This document shows positions 20,418 to 29,085 of a stretch of DNA of 64,000 nucleotides, piece after piece. The notes under the pieces are model-generated. The model saw only the letters and a list, made by a program, of their open reading frames with translations, searched no databases and was not told the origin of the DNA. The position numbers and the translations under genes were made by a program. Source of the DNA: Ascoidea rubescens DSM 1968 (Eukaryota; Ascomycota; Saccharomycetes; Ascoideales; Ascoideaceae); assembly GCF_001661345.1 (NCBI RefSeq), contig NW_017962913.1, forward strand, positions 3,218,941 to 3,282,940, read 5' to 3'. Position 1 is the stretch's first letter; each line of letters opens with the position of its first letter.

Positions 20418-22181
20418 CTTGTTTTCTCTTACTCCACTTTCGGTTTTTTATTTGGTTTTCATTTCTCTTTTTTGGTTCAATTCATCTTAATTTCTTTCTC
20501 AATTACTAACGTTTTCATCTTTCACCTTCTCTATAAACTTCCCTCTTTTTTTTCCTTCAAAGCATTGTCATTTCTTATCATTATAAATCTTTTTTTCGTT
20601 CATCTTCCAACGCAATTTATAATAAACATTTATTCATCTTATATAAATAAATATCCTATAAAACACAGGTCTTTACAACTCAGATCAACTGAAAATAATC
20701 AAATATCATATATTGATACTGTTCATAAAGGTTTATCACATTACGTCTTTCAAAATTACCAAATTTTTTATAATCTAAACCAAAGACTCTTTATCTCTTA
20801 TTTTATCTTAATTTATCTTTATGTATGTCGATATATATTTCCAATTACTCAATGGCTTATCTCTTATAAACTGAAAGCCGACTTATCTACTTTTTGCTGC
20901 TTTTTTTGTCATTTTCTTTTCTTGTTTTTCTCGCTCAACAGTACATCCTGATCGCTTTTGCTTTTGAGATATCTCAAATCTGGTAAATATTCATTGAAAT
21001 GCAAATTAATTTTCAATCTTATTTCTTGATAAATTCAAAACCTCAAATTCTTAAATTGATTATACTTATTAATTTTGCTATTCTTATCATCTTTCATTGT
21101 CGATCTCACTAGTGATGTTAAATTTCTTAAAATTGTTGCTAGATCAAGTTTTAAATTTTCCGCTTCTTCAAGTGCTCTAATATCTTGAATTTAATTTAAT
21201 TTGATAACAGAAGTGTAATTGAAAGTATTAAAAAGTGTATTCAAAAAGAAACAATCAGAAGATTTTCATATTATAATAGAAGATTGAAACACACCCTTTA
21301 TCAGTAAAAACAATGGTGCTATCTATTGAGAAATAAAAATATCAAATTGACTATTTATATTTGAAAGATATTAAACAATTTTTTTAACAAGATTCTTTAT
21401 AATCAATATCAATTACTTTATACATTTAATTATCATTTTCTACTTGCTTTTAATGATTTTACAAAAAGGTAAAGGTTTATTTTAACTTGGTTTCACAATT
21501 ATCACAATTTAATTAATTTTAAAGATAATTGATTCAATGTTTGTTTTGAAAATTGAAATTGACATTTTTAAAAGAATATAGTGATTGGAAGAAACTAAAT
21601 CTACTTAAATCGTTTCTTGAGACATGTAAAAGTATTTTTTGTTTGAAAATATTAAAGATTTTAAACTTTAGATCCAAGTTAGTAGATAGTACCTGTTTTC
21701 ATTTATTATTTATGATTAGTTTTCAGCCAATTGAATAGCTGCAAAAACTGGTAGCTTTATGTTTAAATTGTTGTTTTCTAAAGCGATTAAAGGCTTTCTA
21801 TGGGATGAGGAAAAAAAAAACATTTGATTTACCTAGATACAAAGAATAAACAAGATTAAAAGGGTTGAAAGTAATAGGTCTATTATATTTGAAAAGGAAA
21901 ATGAAAGTGGGGAGCGAGAGTGAAGGAAAGACTAGAAAACCAAGAAAAAAACAACAAAAAAGGTATATTTAAATATATCAAATAAACTTGAAATGCCGGC
22001 CAAAAAAAAAACCAAAAAAAAAAGGAATTTAGGATAGAGTCCCAAAAAAAACTTCTAATCAAGTAGTAATAGAAAGTATAAAAAAACGGATAAGCCAGTA
22101 GTTAATAAGAACAAAAACCAAAAAAGAATGCAAAAAACAACAAAAAATCTAAGAAAGAAATAGTAAAAAATGGGAGAATTT
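20418..22181. other. 1.76-kb AT-rich convergent intergenic region
   Basis: The region lies between two gene 3' ends. The longest open frame (20472-20951) starts at TTG, is hydrophobic only because of poly-pyrimidine DNA, and has no family resemblance. A-rich runs mark 21,800-22,150. I see no RNA gene or mobile element. Confidence 0.6.
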
Positions 22182-23996
22182 TTAAATCGTACCAGTTAAT
22201 GTTGTACTGATGCCAATAATGGCGATACCAATGAAACACCAAAATAGGATAAAATTTTGCTTACCACCGAAATTTATTCCAGCGGTTATAATCATTTGGA
22301 AACCTATATTAGCTAAAAAACCACACGTTAAACTCATTAGACAACCAAATAAGAGATTTAAATTTTGGATATCAAAATTGTTTTGAGTTAATTTAAAGAA
22401 TAACCAAGATATGATTGCACCTAGAGGTTGAGCCATTGCGCCCAAACCTCCACTAATACAGATTGCTTTCCATCTTGATTCTAGAGCCAAAAATAGAGGT
22501 AAAGTCATTGAAAAGCCCTCTGCTATATTATGCATTGCTAGAGATAAGAAAATGTTAATACCTAGGGATTTGTCCATTTTAGAGGTGGCATAAGTTATAA
22601 AACCTTCGGGTAATTTATGTAAACAAATAGCTAGGGTCGTTTGTAAACCAATGGCTAATAATCTTGATATTGGGGTTATAATGTGATGATGGTGATCTGA
22701 GGGATGTAGAGAATGTTTGTGTAATTCGTTTTGATTGACTAGCATTAGATCTAGAGAAGAGTTTGAATTTGAATTTGAGTTTGAGTTTGAGTTTGAGTTT
22801 GAAGAGGAAGGAGAAGACGAGGAAACTCTGCTTGTGTTTAGGTGAGAAAGGGATTGGGAAAGAGAGATTGGGTTAAAATGGTTGTGATTTTGAGAGTGAG
22901 ATTTAAAAGCAATTAAAGTTAAGTTTTCATTATTGTTGGTAGTAGTGGTACTAATAGTGTTAATGGTATTAATTTGTTTTAAATCCTTAGGTTCAATAAA
23001 AGAGGAAGATTTGACTTTTGATAAGATTGGTATATTTTTAATGGAAGATAAATCTTTGTATTTAAAGATTTTGTTTGGTTTAATGGTTTTTTTGTCTAAT
23101 TTTTTGAAATTAGTGCTGATGTTATCATTTGTGTTGTTATCGATATTGTTATCGATATGGTTGTCAATGATATCATCATGATAGCCATGACATTTACCTA
23201 TAGAAGTGACGGTGTTGCTTTTAGACAATGTTCGTAGAGATTTGTCTAAAAAGGATTCAATATTTTGTTGATGAATATTTTGTTGGTGAATATTTTGTTG
23301 ATTGTTGTTTAATAGAGGAGAGGTTTCATTAGACTTGGTAGAATTGTTATTGGGAATTTTGTCGTTAGCAGGTTGTGTAATGTTTTTTTTATTATTACTG
23401 ATGAGGTGATTATTATTGGTATTAATCAATTGATTTTCTTCATCAGTTTTATTACTGTTATTATTGCTATTATTAATGATATTGAAGTTGAGGTTACTTA
23501 GATTAGAAGTTGATTTAGTTGAGCCATTCAAGTGTGCATTATCATGATTATGGTTGTGTTTATGAATGTGGTCATCATCATTTGAGGAGGAATCATCTTG
23601 ATCATGAGCGCAATGAACGATACTTTGGCTGGTGAAAATGTGAATCAATAGATTTAGTACCTGACAGATAAGAATACCGGAGAAGAAGCAAGAGAAAAGG
23701 ATTAAATTCAAGAGAGATTTTTTGTCATGGAGAAAGGAATTCTTATTAAAATATTCATTTGATTCAGGTAGAATTTCATAAAAGGAAGTAAAAATCAACG
23801 AGCCAGAGGATAAAGATAAAGTAGCAATAAGGACTTTATTTGAGTTTTGTATGTTGAAGGGATACCTTTGGAATAATTTTGGAAAGAGAGATTGATATAG
23901 GATATCAGAGTAAATTAAAGAGCATCCAAGAAGACACATCAAAGAGGATAAAATGGTCAAGATCCAGCCTTGATACTCATCGAAGAAAGAAGTCAT
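22182..23996 (-). CDS. ZRT3: ZIP-family zinc transporter, vacuolar Zrt3 type
   Basis: Zrt3 releases stored zinc from the vacuole to the cytosol. The product has 604 residues; S. cerevisiae Zrt3 has 503. N-terminal membrane segments match Zrt3 (SLSSGSLIFTSFYEILPESN), followed by SIVHCAHDQDD and a His-rich stretch (HIHKHNHNHDNAH), which parallels the VHC-plus-His loop of Zrt3. A long Asn/Ser-rich cytosolic loop of about 250 residues follows, with a second His patch (HKHSLHPSDHHHH). The ZIP metal-site helices are intact: ICLHKLPEGFITYATSK and AMHNIAEGFSM. The protein ends with three more membrane helices. The ATG at 23994-23996 leads straight into the first helix. I saw no Zap1-type ACCTTNAAGGT element upstream. 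Confidence 0.93.
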   Translation of the reverse strand: MTSFFDEYQGWILTILSSLMCLLGCSLIYSDILYQSLFPKLFQRYPFNIQNSNKVLIATLSLSSGSLIFTSFYEILPESNEYFNKNSFLHDKKSLLNLILFSCFFSGILICQVLNLLIHIFTSQSIVHCAHDQDDSSSNDDDHIHKHNHNHDNAHLNGSTKSTSNLSNLNFNIINNSNNNSNKTDEENQLINTNNNHLISNNKKNITQPANDKIPNNNSTKSNETSPLLNNNQQNIHQQNIHQQNIESFLDKSLRTLSKSNTVTSIGKCHGYHDDIIDNHIDNNIDNNTNDNISTNFKKLDKKTIKPNKIFKYKDLSSIKNIPILSKVKSSSFIEPKDLKQINTINTISTTTTNNNENLTLIAFKSHSQNHNHFNPISLSQSLSHLNTSRVSSSSPSSSNSNSNSNSNSNSNSSLDLMLVNQNELHKHSLHPSDHHHHIITPISRLLAIGLQTTLAICLHKLPEGFITYATSKMDKSLGINIFLSLAMHNIAEGFSMTLPLFLALESRWKAICISGGLGAMAQPLGAIISWLFFKLTQNNFDIQNLNLLFGCLMSLTCGFLANIGFQMIITAGINFGGKQNFILFWCFIGIAIIGISTTLTGTI

Positions 23997-24664
23997 GGTG
24001 AATGAATAGATAAATAGGGCAGTAGTCAGAAGAAGAGCAGATCAGTAGATCAGTAGATGGGTAGATTGCAATTGGGCAACAGAAGCAGCAGAAACAGCAC
24101 TTGCTCAACAGTTTTCAGACACTTTGGCAGTAGTTCCTTCAACAACTTTTAAAGCAGCAGAAACAGCACAGCAGGAAGCAAAAACAGTAAACTTCAACCA
24201 TGAGAAGCTCAAGAAAGGGCAGAAGAGCTTTTATACCTGATCCATCGGCTAAAGAAGGTGTGTTCGGTATTGGCCGGGGCCCGTGCACACAAAACAGTGC
24301 AGCACTGTGCAATGCTTGCTCTCAGCGCCCACACGCGCAGGGGCTCCACAGACACCCTGGGGGTTATCGTCTCGGGGACTGGCAGCAGGAGAAGAAAAAG
24401 AAGCAGAAGCAGCAGGAGAAGCAAAAAAAGTAGGAGAAGTACAAAAGGAGAAGTACAAAAGGAGAAGTACAAAAGGAAAAGGAAGAAAAATCAAGGACAG
24501 CGATAGCAACTAAATCAATATTAGTGTCTGGTGTTGGAGTGGGATTTATTTTGTTGAAGCCAGGACGTCAGCTGCTCTTTATCAGTGCATCTTTGAGAAT
24601 GTCTTAGAGCGTCTGAGTAACTGAACAAAACTGAATAGAAGCTTCTCAAGCTGAACAGAGAGAA
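23997..24664. promoter_or_regulatory. Divergent intergenic region ZRT3/Nudix with GC-rich patch and 15-bp repeats
   Basis: No gene is seen. About 24235-24400 is GC-rich; short open frames occur there on both strands but none is convincing. GTGCAGCACTGTGCAATGC near 24296 contains overlapping short inverted copies of GTGCA/TGCAC type. A purine-rich tract then leads into a 15-bp tandem repeat at 24432-24478. Confidence 0.5.
24432..24478. repeat. 15-bp tandem repeat, about three copies (GAGAAGTACAAAAGG)
   Basis: Three consecutive near-identical copies of GAGAAGTACAAAAGG are directly visible about 190-230 bp upstream of the Nudix gene start. Confidence 0.9.
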
Positions 24665-25249
24665 ATGACAGTGGCCACACTCCCAAACTATCGCTACACT
24701 ATATGTTTTATCTACTCAGAGCTCGAGGGCAAGCTCGACGAGGTTTTGCTTTTGAACCGAGAGAAAGCACCTTGGATGGGTCGTTGGAATGGCATTGGGG
24801 GCAAGCTAGAACAGGGCGAAGACGAGCATCAGTGCATTGAGCGAGAAATCTACGAGGAAACAGGATTGGACCCAGCTGAGGACTTGGTGAGCATTGAAAA
24901 GAAGGGTGTGATGGAGTGGCACCATCAGACAGACGACTTACACAAGAATAGTAGAGACACCAAGAATAGCAAGCTCAAAAATGGCATGTACCTCTTCATT
25001 GCAAAAATCAAGCCCACCTCAAAAGCCCACTACAAAACCCCCAGGAAGTTTGATGAGGGCCTCTTGGACTGGAAGCACATCGACTGGATTGGCCATGCTG
25101 CTAACTCTGGCGTTGTCGACAACATCAAGCTCATGTTCCGGCACTTGTTCGACGCAAACGAGCACTCAATGTTCTACACAACTTACGACAAATCGAACAC
25201 GCTCGTCGGCGTGGAGTACGATGAATACGGATTGAAAGCTGCGAATTAG
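24665..25249 (+). CDS. Nudix hydrolase, MutT/NUDT1-like (nucleotide diphosphatase)
   Basis: Nudix enzymes cleave nucleoside diphosphates linked to another moiety; MutT/MTH1-like members cleanse oxidised dNTPs. The 194-residue product has a complete Nudix box at residues 46-68: G46 x5 E52 x7 R60 E61 I62 x E64 E65 x G67 L68, preceded by PWMGRWNGIGG, a lead-in typical of 8-oxo-dGTPase-like members. The exact substrate cannot be read from sequence. No targeting signal is evident. The gene is roughly 50% GC by eye while its neighbours are near 30%, and it uses CTC, GCC, ATC and AAG codons they avoid. This could be transfer, local GC-biased evolution or codon selection. The start has an A at -3 (AGAAATGAC). 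Confidence 0.88.
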   Translation: MTVATLPNYRYTICFIYSELEGKLDEVLLLNREKAPWMGRWNGIGGKLEQGEDEHQCIEREIYEETGLDPAEDLVSIEKKGVMEWHHQTDDLHKNSRDTKNSKLKNGMYLFIAKIKPTSKAHYKTPRKFDEGLLDWKHIDWIGHAANSGVVDNIKLMFRHLFDANEHSMFYTTYDKSNTLVGVEYDEYGLKAAN

Positions 25250-25477
25250 CCTGTATTCACGGAAATATCCGCATTCACCGCAATACACGAACCGCGGCTT
25301 CCCCGAATTAACCACCTGTTACTTTTTGGTTCATTTGTTAGATCTGTGATCTTTCACCTATCTTATCTTATATCTTATTCAATACATTTTATTTCTATTC
25401 TTGATCTTATTAACCATCTCATAGCATTATAATCTCTTCTTTTTCATTTTCATTTTCATTTTCATTTTTATATAACA

Positions 25478-26155
25478 ATGTCTGCTATGCAACAGCCTAA
25501 TCTTCCTCAAACTGAAAATTTAACTCCTCTTTACGATTTAATATCTGATTTTCAACAATTATTGTCTCAAAATAAAAAAATCAAAGATAACATCACCAAA
25601 ACTATAGATCAATTATCTATTAAACTAAATACTGATGACTCTATATATCAATCATACATAAACTCAATTAACAACCTACAAAAATCAGTCTCCTCAACTA
25701 ACTCAAATAAATATAAAAATCTATTAATCCAAAATCTCTTTTTGAATAATTTAAATAAAAAAAAATTGCTAAACAACTTGATCAACGAAAATTTAAATCT
25801 CAAAAAAATCCTAATCGAAAAAATCTATTTAAACAAATTGATCATCAATTTAATCAACAATTATGAACTATCAATCAACTCAATCCTATTTCAAATTAGA
25901 AATGATGTGATCAATTACAACCTATACTTGATCAATTTAAATAAAAAAAATTACAACATTTTAAATGATTTATCAATAAAAGAATTTGATCTTTACAAAA
26001 AATTATCTGAAAAGAGATTGAAATTAATCTCAATTTTAAATATTCTAATATCCTTTTTTGATAAAGTAGACCAAAATTTAAATTCAAACTACAAATTGGT
26101 TTATCAAAATTTAAATACAAAATATTTCTTAAATAACGTTCATCCAATTGATTAA
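25478..26155 (+). CDS. Unrecognised helical protein, 225 residues
   Basis: The protein is not recognised. After a short polar N-terminus (MSAMQQPNLPQTENL) it is almost wholly Leu/Ile/Asn/Lys-rich and predicted to be helical or coiled coil (LYDLISDFQQLLSQNKKI, NLLIQNLFLNNLNKKKLLNNLI, LSEKRLKLISILNILISFFDKV). There is no membrane segment or signal peptide. The ATG at 25478 follows an A-rich context (ATATAACAATG) and a TTTTCA microsatellite, as in expressed yeast genes. The lack of low-complexity repeats favours a real small structural or adaptor protein. It could be a fast-evolving complex subunit, but I have no specific evidence. Confidence 0.75.
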   Translation: MSAMQQPNLPQTENLTPLYDLISDFQQLLSQNKKIKDNITKTIDQLSIKLNTDDSIYQSYINSINNLQKSVSSTNSNKYKNLLIQNLFLNNLNKKKLLNNLINENLNLKKILIEKIYLNKLIINLINNYELSINSILFQIRNDVINYNLYLINLNKKNYNILNDLSIKEFDLYKKLSEKRLKLISILNILISFFDKVDQNLNSNYKLVYQNLNTKYFLNNVHPID

Positions 26156-26457
26156 TTAAAATTATATATTATAAATATAAATTATTATAAATTAAAATTT
26201 AACTTAACTGAATTAAAGCTAATAATATAAATCTAACAAGAAAATTTTATCGTAATTCATTAAATAAAACAAGACAGAAAAAGAGAAGGTGAATTTATAA
26301 AAAAAAACAAAGAAAAAATTAAAAAAAAACAAAGAAAAAATTAAAAAAAATTAAAAAAATTAGAAGATTCAAAATAAAAATAAAAATAAAAATAAAACTA
26401 TAAAAATTCATTAAAATAATCCCTAAATTCTTCTTATCTTTTTAAATTACTCCTTTC
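26156..26457. other. AT-rich convergent intergenic region
   Basis: The sequence is A-rich with repeats of AAAAACAAAGA and AAATAAA between two convergent gene ends. Nothing else is seen. Confidence 0.6.
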
Positions 26458-29085
26458 TTATTTCCCTAATCCAGATTTACAAACCTCAGTACTTGATACC
26501 CAATCAGTTCTTAAAAGTTCATTGGCACTCAATCTTTTTTCAACATTAGGTTCTAAAACTTTATACAATGCATTTCTTCTTGATATCATTATAGTTGGGT
26601 CTCCCCCCTTTAAGCTATCAATTGGTTCATATCTTGAATTCTTTTTAACTGAATTTCCATTTAATTTCAGATTTGTTTTGCCATCTCTTGATTGAAACTT
26701 GCTCTTTCTGGTATCAATATATTCTTTATAATGTTCATCAGTCTCCTTAGCCGTTGCCCAAATATATGACCCAATTCTCATAACAACATAAATGACACCA
26801 AGTGACCAAATATCTGCTAACCTTGGATCATAATCCTTTTCGTCATATTCTTCTGGTGCAACATATGGAGTTGATCCAACTGCACCATTCGATAAATGAA
26901 TGTCATCTTCCCATGCATTACAAAATACGACTGATGTACCAAAATCAATAATCTTACAACATCCGTTAATAGTTAGTAAAATATTCTCTGGTTTTAAATC
27001 GCAATGAGCTATTCCACTTGAATGGATATATGATACACCCGATAAAATTTGTTTTATAAAACAATCAGCTTCCAAGTAATGTAACCCATGAGATTGTGAT
27101 ATTAATGAATACAAATCACCCGCTTCACAATACTCCATAACTTCTGAAAAGATGTCAAGATTGCTCTTCATTAAGTCAAATACTTTAACAATGTTTTGAT
27201 GTTTTAATGATGAGGAGATTAAAAACTCTGATATTAATCTATTTGAAAAATGATCATCTTTTTCGTCTTTCTTCTTTTTCAATTCTTTGATGGCAAATAA
27301 TTTGTCCTCTTTTCCCGGAATTCTTTTCGATGCAACTTTGACTAAACCATAAGAGCCTCTTCCAACGATTCCTACAGCTTTGCCGTATCTTTCACTTAGA
27401 TGAGAATGGTTTGTAGTTGAAGAGCTGGCGTTTATATTATATTGGTAAGGAACATCAAGGGAGTTTGAGTCATTGATTGAGTGATGGTCAGTGGGATCAT
27501 TATTGTGGTGGTGATGATGGGGTCTAACTTTGTTTGAAGGTATTACGAAGGAATCTGATTTTTTAATTTTGTTGGTTAAAGTTTCGATCAATTTTACTTG
27601 TTCTTTGCCTATAATTGGTTTGATTTTGTTAAATTGAGGCTGATTAGGGTTTGAAGGATTTGAATGAATTGATTCAGAAGACATTGAGGAAATGCTTTCA
27701 GGGTTTGATATTGCACTTGATAGGGAAAAATCGTCGTTTTCAATGTTCAGATTATTTTGAGGAGTTGATTGGTTGTTAAGCTGGTAGTTGAAATGGTCAG
27801 GCAATAAACTGAAGGCTACATCGTTATCATAGAAATGCTGCTGATTGCTTTTAGTTTTCCACAAGCCTGCAAATAGGTTAACTACAGAAGAGTTTGATTG
27901 AATCTTTTCTTGAATTTTTAATTTTTTCAAGGAGTGGCTGTGATGGCCGTCATCGTAGAGGATGAGGGAGTTTATTGTTGTGAAGTTTTGTTTTTTTTCC
28001 TTTTCCTTTTCCTTTTCCTTTTCCTTTTCCTTTTCTTTATCGTTGAGATTAGAGGTGGAATTGGAATTGGAATTGGGATTGGAATTGGGAATAGAGTTGG
28101 GATTATTGATGATTGAAGGAGAAAGCAATTTTTGATCGATGGATTCAATTGAACTTAGAGATTTGTTTGAGTTTAGGTTAAAAGGGTAGTGATGAGATTG
28201 AGAGTTGTTTGTTTTAATTGAGCTTGATCTTGATCTTGGTTTTGACTGTTTTATTGAGGCGGATAGCTTTAAGAAGGAGGAGTTTTTCTTGAATGAGTTT
28301 CTTCTGCTGTTCAGGTTTGATTTGCTAATAACAATATTGATGTTGTTGTTGGAGGGATTGTTGATGGGGTTAGGGGGGATTAGGTTATTTGATAAATAAG
28401 ACTGAGGGGGAGAGCCCAAGTCTAATTCAGAGTTTAAAGAGTATATGTCGTCTTCTAGAACTTCATCGATGATGCCATTTTCGGCTAAAGAGGGCATTTT
28501 GAGGATTGGAGATACCTTTGGAGATTTTTGAGGCGCCGAAGGGGGGTGGGAGGTTGATGGAGAAGAAGAGGGAGAAGGAGAAGGAGAAGGAGAGGGTGAG
28601 GGTGAGTGAGTATTTGAGGAGGAAGAGAACTTGGAAGATTTTTTAAAAGTTTTTGGGAATGTAAGAGAAGTAGGGGAGATGGAAGAGGTGGAAGATTTTT
28701 GTTTATTAGAAGTATCACTTTTTTTGAAGAAAAAAGAGAAGAAGGATTGTTTAAAGATGGAGTGGTGTTCATTTGAATGGGCATCTGGGGAATTATCTGG
28801 GGAAGGATTTTGATTTGAGATCATTTTTTCTGAGGGATCAGATTCATCATTATTTGAGGCATAAGAGGTGGGCTGTTTATGATGATTTGGGGGGATAGAT
28901 TTGGAAGGTTTTAAATGGTTTGATTCTGGGTTAATTTTCAATATTTTTGTATTTATATTTGAGATATTCGTATTGGAGGCCTTATTGGTGTTGTTGTTAT
29001 TGTTGTTATTGATGTTTTTGTAATGATAGTTGTTACTATATGTTTTGTAGATATCAGGAGAACTTTTTCTGTGGGACCTGGACAT
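26458..29085 (-). CDS. Ser/Thr protein kinase, Hal4(Sat4)/Hal5 (NPR1) family
   Basis: Hal4/Hal5 kinases stabilise nutrient and potassium transporters at the plasma membrane in S. cerevisiae. The product has 875 residues. The first about 560 are Ser/Asn/Pro-rich and disordered, with a KEKEKEKE run encoded by CTTTTC repeats. The kinase domain (about 565-870) has the P-loop GRGSYGLV, FAIKELKKKK with the ATP Lys, LISEFLISSSLKHQNIV and VMEYCEAGDLYSL. It continues with HCDLKPENILL, IDFGTSVVF, STPYVAPEEYDEKDYDPRLADIWSLGVIY, and RYEPIDSL near the end. SEFxISSSLxHxNI, MEYCxxGDLY and APEEY point to the Hal4/Hal5 branch, but I cannot decide which. The usual HRD is HCD here (non-RD). The start is the ATG at 29083-29085. 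Confidence 0.88.
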   Translation of the reverse strand: MSRSHRKSSPDIYKTYSNNYHYKNINNNNNNNTNKASNTNISNINTKILKINPESNHLKPSKSIPPNHHKQPTSYASNNDESDPSEKMISNQNPSPDNSPDAHSNEHHSIFKQSFFSFFFKKSDTSNKQKSSTSSISPTSLTFPKTFKKSSKFSSSSNTHSPSPSPSPSPSPSSSPSTSHPPSAPQKSPKVSPILKMPSLAENGIIDEVLEDDIYSLNSELDLGSPPQSYLSNNLIPPNPINNPSNNNINIVISKSNLNSRRNSFKKNSSFLKLSASIKQSKPRSRSSSIKTNNSQSHHYPFNLNSNKSLSSIESIDQKLLSPSIINNPNSIPNSNPNSNSNSTSNLNDKEKEKEKEKEKEKEKKQNFTTINSLILYDDGHHSHSLKKLKIQEKIQSNSSVVNLFAGLWKTKSNQQHFYDNDVAFSLLPDHFNYQLNNQSTPQNNLNIENDDFSLSSAISNPESISSMSSESIHSNPSNPNQPQFNKIKPIIGKEQVKLIETLTNKIKKSDSFVIPSNKVRPHHHHHNNDPTDHHSINDSNSLDVPYQYNINASSSTTNHSHLSERYGKAVGIVGRGSYGLVKVASKRIPGKEDKLFAIKELKKKKDEKDDHFSNRLISEFLISSSLKHQNIVKVFDLMKSNLDIFSEVMEYCEAGDLYSLISQSHGLHYLEADCFIKQILSGVSYIHSSGIAHCDLKPENILLTINGCCKIIDFGTSVVFCNAWEDDIHLSNGAVGSTPYVAPEEYDEKDYDPRLADIWSLGVIYVVMRIGSYIWATAKETDEHYKEYIDTRKSKFQSRDGKTNLKLNGNSVKKNSRYEPIDSLKGGDPTIMISRRNALYKVLEPNVEKRLSANELLRTDWVSSTEVCKSGLGK

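Noticed and set aside
20472-20951. 159-codon hydrophobic open frame
   Set aside because: TTG start, poly-pyrimidine DNA giving Phe/Leu/Ser, no homology, directly downstream of a gene end.
21960-22170. Poly-A-rich stretch as possible retroposed tail
   Set aside because: Several separate A runs broken by other bases, with no adjacent LINE or SINE body or duplicated flanks.
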